Shown one piece after another: positions 8,545 through 16,082 of a stretch of 21,732 bases of DNA. The position numbers and the translations under genes are program-made. The stretch is from an uncultured Bacilli bacterium (lineage in GTDB: Bacteria > Bacillota_I > Bacilli_A > RF39 > UBA660): contig CAKOMY010000014.1 in the NCBI GenBank assembly GCA_934096815.1, positions 1-21,732 of the forward strand. Direction: 5' to 3'. Below the pieces are notes generated by a model. The model was not told the origin of the DNA, ran no database searches, and worked only from the letters and a program-made list of their open reading frames with translations. Positions within the stretch are counted from its first letter, which is position 1. Every line of letters begins with the position of its first letter.

Positions 8545-8573
8545 ATTATAACATATTTTTTAATGAAAATCAA
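8545..8573 (-). promoter_or_regulatory. SigA-type promoter of the two-TM hypothetical gene
   Basis: On the minus strand, -35 TTGATT (8573..8568), a 17-nt spacer and extended -10 TGTTATAAT ending at 8545. One of the clearest promoters in the window. Its -35 overlaps the last codons of the decayed response regulator gene, showing how tightly the two are packed. Confidence 0.75.
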
Positions 8574-9257
8574 CTTTTTGTTCGATTTTTTCTACCTCTA
8601 ATTTAAATCCTAAATTTCTTGCTGATTTAATATTAACTTTCGATGAAATAGCTTTTAATTTTTTTCTAATAAAACTTAAATATGCTTCTAAATTATTAGA
8701 TTCTATTTCACTATCAATACACCCATATCTTATCAATATATTTGATCTTTAGTTAAAATTTGACTTGGATTATTTAAGAAGTACTCTAAAATTTCATATT
8801 CTTTACAAAAAAGTTCTACTTCATCATTACTAGTTACACACTTTAATTTGGAACTATTTAAATCTAATATTAAATCTTTATACTTTAGATAATTATTATT
8901 TGTTTGTTTCAACTGGATATTTATTCTTGCTAGTAATTCTTCCATATGGAATGATTTAGTTACATAATCATTAGCACCATTTTGTAATCCATTTAATTTA
9001 TCATCTAAATTACTTCTAGCAGTTAGCATTATAACTTTACTATCAATATTCTCCTCTCTAATTTTCTTTAATATTTCAAAACCATCTAAATTAGGTAACA
9101 TGGCATCTAAAATTATTAAATCATTATTATTATCAATTATTTTATTGCAAGCATCTAATCCATCACTAGATACATCAACTTTATAATTAGATTTCACTAA
9201 AGCATTTGAAATAATTTCTAATAAACTTTGTTCATCTTCAACAGTTAATATTTTCAC
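8560..9257 (-). pseudogene. OmpR-family response regulator, frameshifted in the DNA-binding domain
   Basis: The receiver domain is intact: from a GTG start at 9257 (MKILTVEDEQ) it has the acidic pair E7-D8, phospho-acceptor D51 in LIILDAMLPNLDG, T79 and K101 (with Ser where Pro is usual). The winged-helix domain begins normally (FCKEYEILEYFL ... LTKDQIY), then hits TGA at 8735-8733. The rest continues in other frames: skipping one T at about 8735 gives DKIW-Y, and skipping another at about 8716 gives DSEIESNNLEAYLSFIRKK through GFKLE to TAA at 8560. So two single-T insertions, both making TATGAT into TATTGAT, break an otherwise family-like gene. Alternative upstream starts are ATG 9263 and TTG 9269. 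TATAAT at 9279-9274 would give a very short leader. No histidine kinase gene is adjacent. Confidence 0.85.
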
Positions 9258-9302
9258 TAACATCACCAACTTAATTATACAATAAATTATTAAATGAATA
9301 TT

Positions 9303-9329
9303 AAAAAAACTTAGAAATTAAATTCTAAG
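9303..9329 (-). terminator. Terminator after the NlpC/P60-like gene
   Basis: A 7-bp stem CTTAGAA/TTCTAAG (9310-9329) with a 6-nt loop is followed on the minus strand by seven T. It lies about 60 bp after the stop codon. Confidence 0.75.
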
Positions 9330-9386
9330 CACTTTGAGAATATTTATTTATAATGGAAATTGCGTTGATATTTTTTAATCACCATT

Positions 9387-10484
9387 TTACCAAGTATCTT
9401 TATATTTATCTGCATCTTTAAAATATTGACACCTGTCAGCATTTGCATTATACGTTCCATTATATACATTTGTCAAATCTCTAACTTGTATTCCAGGTGC
9501 ATTTTTCAATTCAGCGTATGTTCTAACTTTAAATTCTATTCCGTTACTTGATTCTGATGTAATAAAATATCCTTCTTCAGGGTGATTTTCAACAATGACC
9601 CCAACGTGTTTTTGTGAAGCAGATGTATATGTCATAAATATATCCCCACATTGTGCTTTTGAATAGTCTGTCAAAGGATCACCAATACTGCCAAATGCTT
9701 CTACAGATCTCCAATATAATCCACCAGGAACACCTTTATCTACAAGCCACGAAGCATAGGCATTGCAATCTACTCCACCATTAGTAACAGTAACTGTAGG
9801 AACATGAGGATCGGCTGCAGTTCCAGCATGACGATAATTTAATTTATATCCTGCATCAGCTGCAGTTCCAATCATCAATATAGCAGCTTTGGCTATTGCA
9901 TCTCTGCCTGGATTGGCTTTAATATTTTCCAATGCGGCTTTCATTTGTTCTGGTGTAATATTTGCAACATCATATAATGATGTTCCACCAATTCCCTTTA
10001 AATTATAAGGATTATCTGGACTCCATGTCATTAATTTTAAATATTTATGCAATGCGGCACTAAATTCAGCACTAGTAGCGTAAGATGATAGATCATAATT
10101 GCTTAAATTTGATAAGTAGATATTATCTGCTAAGAGTGCTAAATCCTCTTTGGTTAATTTCTCAGCATCTTTTTCTCCTAATTCAGTAGAAAAATCTAAA
10201 TTATCGGCGCTAGCTAAAGGTGATGTGACATTGTTTCCTATCATGTTATCTATTTCTTCTAGATTGTTTGCACATTCTTTTATTTTACTACTTAATATAT
10301 TTGCATGGTCTTCATAAATATTATTTTTATTTTCTAATGCAACTTTAAATGATTTTAAAGAATCACAAGTTTGTGTATCAATACTTTTTACACTACTATA
10401 TTTATCTAAATTTTCTTGATACTTATCTGCAACATAAGTTCCTCCACTTATTAATGTTTCTGTTTCTACTTTAACGTTTGCCAT
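9387..10484 (-). CDS. NlpC/P60-like cysteine peptidase with an ESX-like helical N-terminus
   Basis: 365 residues. The C-terminal part resembles the NlpC/P60 (CHAP-related) fold that cuts wall peptides: Cys240 in GGVDCNAYASWLVDKG, followed by a GDI turn (AQCGDIFM), then His293 in KHVGVIVEN. The N-terminal 90 residues are helical and polar (MANVKVETETLISGGTYVADKY ...), like the ESX/WXG100-type heads of type VII secretion substrates. There is no signal peptide or membrane segment, so an alternative export route would be needed if it acts on the wall. The linker (about 90-200) is helical and of unknown role. GAGGGAG gives a strong ribosome site. A WalR-type direct repeat lies about 100 bp upstream, and a terminator follows. 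The peptidase call is fairly safe; the ESX-like reading is an inference. Confidence 0.7.
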   Translation of the reverse strand: MANVKVETETLISGGTYVADKYQENLDKYSSVKSIDTQTCDSLKSFKVALENKNNIYEDHANILSSKIKECANNLEEIDNMIGNNVTSPLASADNLDFSTELGEKDAEKLTKEDLALLADNIYLSNLSNYDLSSYATSAEFSAALHKYLKLMTWSPDNPYNLKGIGGTSLYDVANITPEQMKAALENIKANPGRDAIAKAAILMIGTAADAGYKLNYRHAGTAADPHVPTVTVTNGGVDCNAYASWLVDKGVPGGLYWRSVEAFGSIGDPLTDYSKAQCGDIFMTYTSASQKHVGVIVENHPEEGYFITSESSNGIEFKVRTYAELKNAPGIQVRDLTNVYNGTYNANADRCQYFKDADKYKDTW

Positions 10485-10580
10485 TTTGTATACTCCCTCT
10501 ATTTAATACATTTAGTTAATACATTACATATTTATTTTAACTTATAATGACCAAAAAATAAATTTAATATATAAATATTA

Positions 10581-10597
10581 TGTAAATATGGTGTAAA
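10581..10597. promoter_or_regulatory. WalR/PhoP-type direct repeat upstream of the NlpC/P60-like gene
   Basis: TGTAAA-TATGG-TGTAAA on the plus strand matches the WalR consensus (TGTWAH-N5-TGTWAH). Read on the minus strand it is TTTACA-N5-TTTACA, which also fits the PhoP type. The 11-bp period is typical of OmpR-family dimers. It lies 97 bp before the gene start at 10484. WalR regulates wall hydrolases in Bacillus and Staphylococcus, which suits this target. In such AT-rich DNA a chance match somewhere in 20 kb is not unlikely, so placement is the main support. Confidence 0.4.
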
Positions 10598-10630
10598 TAT
10601 ATGATAGTTAATTGATACAGTAATGTCTTA

Positions 10631-10965
10631 TTATATCATCTCAATTTTATAAAATAGCTTCTTCATAATATCTTTGATAAGGGATTTGAATGATGAATTA
10701 CAAAATTTACTTTATTCATTTGTGATTTCTTTTGTCAAAAATAATACCAATATGTCTTTTAAAAAACATTTCCACCTTGCCACTTCTTCTATTCTTAATA
10801 CATCCGTTGTTAAACTAATCGCATTATAATCAAAATAAGTTTTTAAATTTAATACTCTTCTAAAATCTATATTTTTATCTGCCATATTTATATTATATAT
10901 TTTATAATTTTCCTAGTATTTTGTCTGTTATTTTCAACAACAATAATTTTATATTCTATAACTTT
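10631..10965 (-). pseudogene. Decayed coding remnant in the 590-bp gap
   Basis: The gap 10485-11074 holds no full gene. On the minus strand an ORF at 10885-10712 encodes 57 residues (MADKNIDFRRVLNLKTYF ... RIEEVARWKCFLKDI), and the frame stays open for 26 more codons after its TAA (ending KKLFYKIEMI). Upstream of the ATG the same frame reads NYKIYNIN. A second frame from 10965 reads KVIEYKIIVVENNRQNTRK, which looks like coding sequence joined to it by a frameshift. I take this as a broken gene rather than a small protein. No ribosome site precedes the ATG, although TATAAT lies 6 nt before it. Family not recognised. The rest of the gap is AT-rich and, apart from the direct repeat at 10581 and the terminator at 11047, shows nothing. 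Confidence 0.35.
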
Positions 10966-11046
10966 TATTTATATACTTTTACAAATGAAATTAATTTTGC
11001 CAATTCAAAACATAAAATTCAAACATTAACAAATTTTTTGTAATTT

Positions 11047-11072
11047 AAAAAACACCTAGAAATTATCTAAGT
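11047..11072 (-). terminator. Terminator after the carboxypeptidase gene
   Basis: A 6-bp stem with one G-T pair (ACCTAG at 11054-11059 with CTAAGT at 11067-11072) is followed on the minus strand by TTTTTT after a short GTG. It starts 3 bp after the stop codon. Confidence 0.6.
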
Positions 11073-11074
11073 AT

Positions 11075-12199
11075 TTATAACGCTAAAATAAGTTTTATAT
11101 TTCTTTTTAATAAATCAAATATGTTTGCTTTTACAACATCCTCTTTTACAGTAATATCTATATTTTTAATTACTTTTCCATTACTTATAATATCTAAGGA
11201 ACCTATTTTATTTCCTACTTTTATAGGTGCCTTTACTCTATCTAGATTTACATTATAACTATAATTATTAGTTTCATTTAATCCTTCTAAATTAGTTGCA
11301 TCATTTTTTATTGTTAAATCATAATTTTCTTTTTTACTATTAAATATATAAATAGATCCTATATTATCATTCGTACTTACAATAGTTTTTAATTTATAAT
11401 TAGTAAAACCATAATCTAATAATTTAGTAGTTTCTTCATTTCTTTTTTGACTTGTTTCTTCTTTCATTATTACTGAAATTAAACGCATATCATTTCTTTT
11501 AGCCGTACTTGTTAAACAATAACCAGCATTTTTGGTAAAACCGGTTTTTAATCCGTCTAATCCATTATAATATTTGATTAATTTATTAGTGTTCACCATC
11601 CAAATGCTTGTTCCATCAGGTTTATTTAAATAAGACTCATAAATAGTTGTATAGTTAAAAATATCATCATGTTTAATTAATTCTCTAGCAATAATAGCCA
11701 TATCTCTTGCTGTTGTATAATGATTATCAGCATCTAATCCATGAACATTTACAAAATTCGTGTTTGTACATCCTAGTTCTTTAGCCCTTTCATTCATTTT
11801 ATTAACAAAAGCATCAACTGTTCCGGCTATTTTCTCTGCCATAGCCACCGCTGAATCATTTGCCGAAGCAATTATGATTGATTTAAGTAAATCTTCTACT
11901 TTTAACGTGGTATTAGGATCTAAAAACACTTGCGATCCTCCCATACTAGAAGCATTATTGCTAATAATAACATCATCTGTTAAATTAAGTTCCCCTCTTT
12001 CTATAGCCTCTTCAATAAGAAGTATTGTCATAATTTTAGTCATTGAAGCTGGAGCCATTTTTTCGTCAGCATTTTTTTCATATAGAATCTTACCAGTAGA
12101 ATATTCCATTAAGATTGCACTTGGAGCATCAATAGTGAGTTCCTCTGCTTTTGGAAATAAGGGAAATAGTAATATAAATATTAATAATATTTTTTTCAT
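11075..12199 (-). CDS. D-alanyl-D-alanine carboxypeptidase (PBP5/DacF family)
   Basis: A 374-residue secreted low-molecular-weight penicillin-binding protein that removes the terminal D-Ala from wall pentapeptides. A signal peptide (about 1-18, ending FPKAEE) leads into the peptidase S11 domain. Its three active-site motifs are all present: S52-M-T-K55, S112-A-N114 and K218-T-G220. The C-terminal domain is the beta-rich stalk usual in DacA/DacF, and the tail FDLLKRNIKLIL is the expected membrane-anchoring amphipathic helix. Length is typical of the family. AGGTGATT gives a good ribosome site. It may be read through from the decayed Tim44-like gene upstream, since no terminator is visible between them. 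Assignment to dacA or dacF cannot be made by eye. Confidence 0.95.
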   Translation of the reverse strand: MKKILLIFILLFPLFPKAEELTIDAPSAILMEYSTGKILYEKNADEKMAPASMTKIMTILLIEEAIERGELNLTDDVIISNNASSMGGSQVFLDPNTTLKVEDLLKSIIIASANDSAVAMAEKIAGTVDAFVNKMNERAKELGCTNTNFVNVHGLDADNHYTTARDMAIIARELIKHDDIFNYTTIYESYLNKPDGTSIWMVNTNKLIKYYNGLDGLKTGFTKNAGYCLTSTAKRNDMRLISVIMKEETSQKRNEETTKLLDYGFTNYKLKTIVSTNDNIGSIYIFNSKKENYDLTIKNDATNLEGLNETNNYSYNVNLDRVKAPIKVGNKIGSLDIISNGKVIKNIDITVKEDVVKANIFDLLKRNIKLILAL

Positions 12200-12246
12200 A
12201 TAATCACCTATTTAAATGTATTCTAAAATAAACATCTTATACTTAT

Positions 12247-12731
12247 TTATAAAGAAATTTTATTTAATTCATCTTCTTGATATATTTTACTTAATAACCA
12301 TTTTCCTTTTTCCCTTGTTACAAATAACCAATATTCAGTAAATTGTCTATTTTCCTTATCTCCTTCAATAATTTCATCAGTCCAAGATTTTTGTAAAATA
12401 TAATAAGTGCTTTCAGTTCTTTTAATCAATTTTTTATAATTCCAATCAGTATTATCAAAATTATTCATCGCATTATATTTATTTTTTTTAATCTTTTGTT
12501 TGTTTATTATCATTGGAAAATTTGAAAAGTATAGCCTAGTAACATACATATAAATAATGATATATAATCACTTGTACTAGAAGATAATCCATGAGAACTT
12601 GATGAACTGCTTCCACTACCACCTGAAGCACTACCACCACTGGATGAACTACCTCCTGCTCTAGCAAAAACAGTTATTGGAACTAACATTAATATTATAA
12701 TTATTATAATATATATAAATTATTTATTCAT
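12247..12731 (-). pseudogene. Degenerate secreted Tim44-like domain protein
   Basis: Three lesions are readable. From ATG 12731 the frame gives MNK, then TAA (12722-12720), then a perfect signal-peptide core FIYIIIIIILMLVPITVFA, RAGG and a Gly/Ser-rich linker ending STSDYISLF. That frame then stops at a TGA. The rest continues in another frame as the 100-codon ORF 12549-12247: NFDNTDWNYKKLIKRTESTYYILQKSW, the start of a bacterial Tim44-like domain, joined directly to DEIIEGDKENRQFTEYWLFVTR, its end. As I recall the family, about 80-100 residues normally separate these two blocks, so an internal deletion is inferred. Intact relatives are exported Gly/Ser-rich proteins of unknown role in Firmicutes. 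It lies 5 bp after the stop of the Cys-rich gene. Confidence 0.7.
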
Positions 12732-12736
12732 TTTAC

Positions 12737-13069
12737 TTATTTTTCATTAATAATTTTTACATCTTTTAATTCAGAAAAAGATACAAACATATTTCGATAA
12801 TTAAAATTTGCTGTTATTAATGGTAACTTTTTTTGCTCTTCAGTTAATGAATTAAATATATAACCACAAACATTTCCTTTTTGAGCAATAGCTTTAAAAG
12901 ATAGACAGTCACTACACTTAAGTACATCATAATAAGTACTTTTACCGTCTATATTAAACACTTTAAGAATGCAATGTACTTCATGTTTACATTTATGTCT
13001 AAACTTTTTATGCGAATCTTTATAAATAGTATCTCTTTCAATTAATTTTCTTAATTTTAAATTTCCCAT
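12737..13069 (-). CDS. Small Cys-rich hypothetical protein
   Basis: A 110-residue basic protein. It carries C-x-H-x3-C in KCKHEVHCILKV and C-x2-C in LKCSDCLSF about 20 residues later, a plausible treble-clef or zinc-ribbon-like metal site; a further Cys occurs in VCGYIF. No signal peptide or membrane segment, so probably cytosolic. The ATG has an AGAGGT ribosome site, and TATAAT on the minus strand at 13086-13081 could be its -10. It is followed closely by the Tim44-like pseudogene, so it may be the surviving member of a broken two-gene unit. Zinc binding is inferred from cysteine spacing only; I do not recognise the family. Confidence 0.65.
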   Translation of the reverse strand: MGNLKLRKLIERDTIYKDSHKKFRHKCKHEVHCILKVFNIDGKSTYYDVLKCSDCLSFKAIAQKGNVCGYIFNSLTEEQKKLPLITANFNYRNMFVSFSELKDVKIINEK

Positions 13070-13114
13070 AATACCTCTTGATTATAGATTACAATAAAAT
13101 TAAATTTAACACAA

Positions 13115-13137
13115 ATAAAAAAGAACATAAAGTTCTT
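13115..13137 (-). terminator. Terminator after the lipoprotein gene
   Basis: A 6-bp stem AAGAAC/GTTCTT (13121-13137) with a 5-nt loop is followed on the minus strand by TTTTATTTG, so the U-tract continues from the stem. It begins 9 bp after the stop codon. Confidence 0.65.
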
Positions 13138-13145
13138 AATAAATA

Positions 13146-13688
13146 TTAATGGGCATAAATACCGTGAATTTTTTCTAAATCTTCATTGTTTAAATTATCA
13201 ACTGTCCATTCATTATCAATCTTGGTGAGGTTAAAATTAATAGTATAAGTTACTCTATCTTTAGCATTATTAAATTTATCTAATTTGTACTCTAATACTT
13301 TAGCACTGTCATAAACATTATTAGTTGAAAATTTATCTGGATTATCATTTATATACTTTGTTGCATCATTTTCAATTTTATAATAATCATAAACTTCTAT
13401 TTGAGCTGTTACTGTTGCAGTATCGCCATCAATCATTTCATCTTTAATATCATATTTTAAATCCGAATATTGTTTTAAATAAATTTTTTTGTACTCTTCA
13501 TGAGAATCATCTGGTATATTTAAAGTATTTAAATAATCATTTAATTCACTTACTATTGAGTCACTATTTTTTTGATATTTCATTAAAACTGTTTCAACTT
13601 TTGCTCTTGGATTGTTATTCATTGTACACCCTGTTAATATTAAAATTAGCGCTACTATACTAAATAAAGCTGTTATTCTTTTTTTCAT
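13146..13688 (-). CDS. Lipoprotein of unknown function
   Basis: 180 residues from the ATG at 13688, which has a strong GAAGGAGA ribosome site; the longer reading from 13739 lacks one. The N-terminus MKKRITALFSIVALILILTGC is a lipoprotein signal with lipobox LTGC and Cys21 as the lipidated residue. The mature part begins with helices (RAKVETVLMKYQKNSDSIVSEL) and ends in a beta-rich NTF2/cystatin-like half (DTATVTAQIEVYDYY ... RVTYTINFNLTKIDNEWTVDNL). This layout is common among small Firmicutes lipoproteins with no known role. It sits between two terminators, so it is probably transcribed alone; TATAAT (13736-13731) may be its -10. Confidence 0.8.
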   Translation of the reverse strand: MKKRITALFSIVALILILTGCTMNNNPRAKVETVLMKYQKNSDSIVSELNDYLNTLNIPDDSHEEYKKIYLKQYSDLKYDIKDEMIDGDTATVTAQIEVYDYYKIENDATKYINDNPDKFSTNNVYDSAKVLEYKLDKFNNAKDRVTYTINFNLTKIDNEWTVDNLNNEDLEKIHGIYAH

Positions 13689-13737
13689 TTTTTCTCCTTC
13701 TTTATTAATATTTTGATTAATAATTAAAATATTATAC

Positions 13738-13760
13738 AAAAAAAGAAGAAATTATTCTTC
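13738..13760 (-). terminator. Terminator of the surface-protein operon
   Basis: Stem GAAGAA/TTCTTC (13745-13760) is followed on the minus strand by seven T. The stop codon of the preceding gene (13754-13752) lies in the hairpin loop, so the gene ends inside its own terminator. It closes the four-gene unit that starts at 16745. Confidence 0.75.
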
Positions 13761-14009
13761 ATCTAGCAATTTTTTAAACTTGGCTAAAAATATTGCTGCT
13801 AAAAAATTTAATCTTTCTTCTTCAATAACAGGAGTTAAATAAGTGTTTCCATCTTGTATAAACTCTTCAAATATTTCTGATTCAGGTGTTGGTAAATCTT
13901 CTTCAGATAATTTTGTTCCTAAAAAATATTTTTTATTATCTTGAACAGTTTCATCTACTAGGTAATATCTACGATTTTCTCCTAATGTAACTATGGTATC
14001 TATATTCAT
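13752..14009 (-). CDS. Small acidic protein, DUF1292-like
   Basis: An 85-residue strongly acidic protein. Its pattern (VTLGENRRYYLVDETVQDNKK, then EIFEEFIQDGNTYLTPVIEEE) is two beta-rich stretches with alternating aromatic and polar residues, like small DUF1292/YrzB-type proteins, but similarity is too weak to be sure. It has no signal peptide. It is the last gene of the operon that begins with the surface protein at 16745, 20 bp after the 540-residue gene, with a GGGCGG-type ribosome site in that gap. Its stop codon sits in the terminator loop. Function unknown. Confidence 0.6.
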   Translation of the reverse strand: MNIDTIVTLGENRRYYLVDETVQDNKKYFLGTKLSEEDLPTPESEIFEEFIQDGNTYLTPVIEEERLNFLAAIFLAKFKKLLDEE

Positions 14010-14029
14010 CTATAACCGCCCTTTTCTTC

Positions 14030-15652
14030 TTATTTTGTTTTCTTTTCTTTATTAACTTTTATAACATGATTATACATATTCCAAAAATCATCGGCATTTT
14101 CAATAGTTGTTGGAATATCATCATCAATAACTTCAAAATCAGCATCTATTATTGCAGGTTTATCAAATTTATATTTTGATTTACTCATTTTCTCTTTTAA
14201 TGCTTTTAAAGTGCTTGATAGTGCTTTTTTTAAACTAAATGACAATTTTTTACTCTTCATACCTATTACAGCATTAGTGTAAGCATTTTTCTTAATATAA
14301 GGATTATAGGTTGGAATATCAACTTTATGAACTATATTATCCATTACATATTTCATGTGCTCATTCCAATAACTTTCTGATGCAAATAATTTTTTTGGAT
14401 ATGGTTTGTCAAATCCTTCTAGGTATATTTCTTCCTCGTTGCTAGGACTAGTAATAGTTCTAACAACTTTATAAGAAAATCCTTGCTTTAAAGCAGCAGT
14501 ATTTATATGTGGATCTACTTTTCCAGTAAAAACCAAATATTCTTCATTATCATCTTTACTTGTTTTTTCTTCTTCGATAGGTTGAACTTCATCAGCTGGT
14601 CTATAATCCAAAATATCCTGTGCATTTTCAAATCCATTCATTATTTCATCATCTTTGTATTCTTCTGTTATAGAATTTTTTTTCTCTTCCCATTCATTAG
14701 GGGTATCAAATAAAGTTACTGAAAATGGTTTGTCAAAACCTTCTAAATAAAATTCTTCTAGGCCATTATTGGTAAATTTAGAATCTTTTACTTTATATTT
14801 TTCTCCTTCTTTTAATACATAGGAATTATCTACTCCATAATATGGCTTTGTGCCATTGTAAATAACTATATCATCTTTTTCAAGTGATGGCTCACTTGGT
14901 TTTATTCCGGCATTTACACACAATTCATCGAATTCTTTTAGAGATTGTTCGTGACGCACCTTTTCCAAAGATAATTCATCAAGCATATCATTAAATATTT
15001 TTTTAACGATTGACTCAGTCCTTGGATGCATTGATAAACGATCCATAATCTTTAGTAGCTTATCAATGTCATTATCAAATTCATCAATAAGTTTTATAAA
15101 ATCAGATTTATTAGAGTTTTTTGTTATAACATTAACTTCTTCTTCAATTAATTCTAAAACATACTCACATTCTTTATTTTTGACATTTAATTTAAAATTT
15201 AAGGTATTTATTTGTTCTATTTCACTAGTTGATAATTCTTTATTTGAATTATTCAAGGCACTAAGTTGATCTTTTAATTTTTGAACGGCATGTAATCTTT
15301 TTTTATATTCTTCTTTATCATCTTTTAATTTACAAATAATAATATATTTATCAACAATTTCTTGAAAAAATGTTCTAAAATTTTCAATATCTTTTTCTTT
15401 AGAATATTGAAATAAGGCATCTTTGTTTATCTCTTTTTGTATTTTTTTAAAATAATCTACTATTTTTCTTTCAAAATGAGAATAATCAACTTTTTGTTCC
15501 TTTTTTAATTTTGATTCCTTAATTCTTGTTATTGCTTTTTCTATATTGTTATCATTTTCTTTAACAAAATCAATAAATTTAGATGAATCTTCAATGTAAA
15601 CACCGGCTTTATCTAAGAATTGATAAGCCGAACTTATATTTTCTATTTCCAT
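14030..15652 (-). CDS. Helical protein with two SH3-like 'GFDKP' modules
   Basis: 540 residues, no signal peptide or membrane segment, so probably cytosolic. Residues 1-250 are charged helices with likely coiled coils (about 85-175 and 185-245). Then two copies of a roughly 65-residue beta module follow, at 259-323 and 369-433. Each starts with a Y/F-x-G strand, continues through LK-x-G-x-x-YKV, and ends with YLEGFDKP, LF and a Trp. This resembles SH3-like barrels of phage and host proteins, an inference. The C-terminal third has a basic stretch (about 465-500), an acidic VIDDDIP segment and a Lys-rich end. The ribosome site GGGAGG is very strong. Third gene in the four-gene unit; family not recognised. 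Confidence 0.7.
   Translation of the reverse strand: MEIENISSAYQFLDKAGVYIEDSSKFIDFVKENDNNIEKAITRIKESKLKKEQKVDYSHFERKIVDYFKKIQKEINKDALFQYSKEKDIENFRTFFQEIVDKYIIICKLKDDKEEYKKRLHAVQKLKDQLSALNNSNKELSTSEIEQINTLNFKLNVKNKECEYVLELIEEEVNVITKNSNKSDFIKLIDEFDNDIDKLLKIMDRLSMHPRTESIVKKIFNDMLDELSLEKVRHEQSLKEFDELCVNAGIKPSEPSLEKDDIVIYNGTKPYYGVDNSYVLKEGEKYKVKDSKFTNNGLEEFYLEGFDKPFSVTLFDTPNEWEEKKNSITEEYKDDEIMNGFENAQDILDYRPADEVQPIEEEKTSKDDNEEYLVFTGKVDPHINTAALKQGFSYKVVRTITSPSNEEEIYLEGFDKPYPKKLFASESYWNEHMKYVMDNIVHKVDIPTYNPYIKKNAYTNAVIGMKSKKLSFSLKKALSSTLKALKEKMSKSKYKFDKPAIIDADFEVIDDDIPTTIENADDFWNMYNHVIKVNKEKKTK
14354..14878 (-). repeat. Internal duplication in the 540-residue protein
   Basis: Two diverged protein-level copies lie at 14684-14878 and 14354-14548. 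Shared residues include the YLEGFDKP octapeptide at 302-309 and 410-417, an upstream G-x-x-YKV and a downstream LF and Trp. The acidic linker between them is low complexity. This looks like an old domain duplication, not a recent DNA repeat. Confidence 0.7.
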
Positions 15653-15667
15653 ATTTCCTCCCTGTAT

Positions 15668-16069
15668 TTAAATTAAATTTGATTTTTTTAATTCTTCCTC
15701 TAAATCAATATTATCTAAATCATATTTTTCAGATAGATTGTTAAGTATTGTATCACTTTCTTTAATTAATTTAATCCTTGTATTAATTCTTTTAATAATA
15801 TCTTCTGCTTCTTCTTTTGTTTTTTCATCTGGTATATTTTCTGTTAAACTTATAACACTATTTTCAGATAAATTACTTACTCTATCTAAATAATTAGATG
15901 AAATACCTTTTTCTTTTAAGATATTATCTATTTTTTTGGCATATTCAAGTATTTCATTAACTAATGTATCTATATTCTCATTTATTTTTCTTCCTTTAAA
16001 TGTTGCTAAAACCTTTTCAGTTGCTTCTTTTTCTTCTATACTTTTAAAAATTAAATCACTATTATTCAT
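15668..16069 (-). CDS. Small helical hypothetical protein
   Basis: A 133-residue all-helical, charged protein (MNNSDLIFKSIEEKEATEKV ...) with no signal peptide, membrane segment or cysteine. Its heptad-like patterns at about 35-55 and 85-130 suggest coiled-coil pairing. It lies 13 bp after the surface-protein gene and 15 bp before the 540-residue gene, with an AAAGGAA ribosome site, so it is the second gene of the unit. It may pair with the helical N-terminus of its downstream neighbour, which is inferred only from the operon and composition. Not recognised. Confidence 0.65.
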   Translation of the reverse strand: MNNSDLIFKSIEEKEATEKVLATFKGRKINENIDTLVNEILEYAKKIDNILKEKGISSNYLDRVSNLSENSVISLTENIPDEKTKEEAEDIIKRINTRIKLIKESDTILNNLSEKYDLDNIDLEEELKKSNLI

Positions 16070-16082
16070 TTTAAATTCCTTT

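Noticed and set aside
11760..12203. 147-codon plus-strand reading frame opposite the carboxypeptidase gene.
   Set aside because: It mirrors the conserved carboxypeptidase reading frame, and has no start signals or recognisable domain.
13689..13739. Longer start for the lipoprotein.
   Set aside because: The extra residues precede the lipoprotein signal and have no ribosome site, while GAAGGAGA precedes the ATG at 13688.
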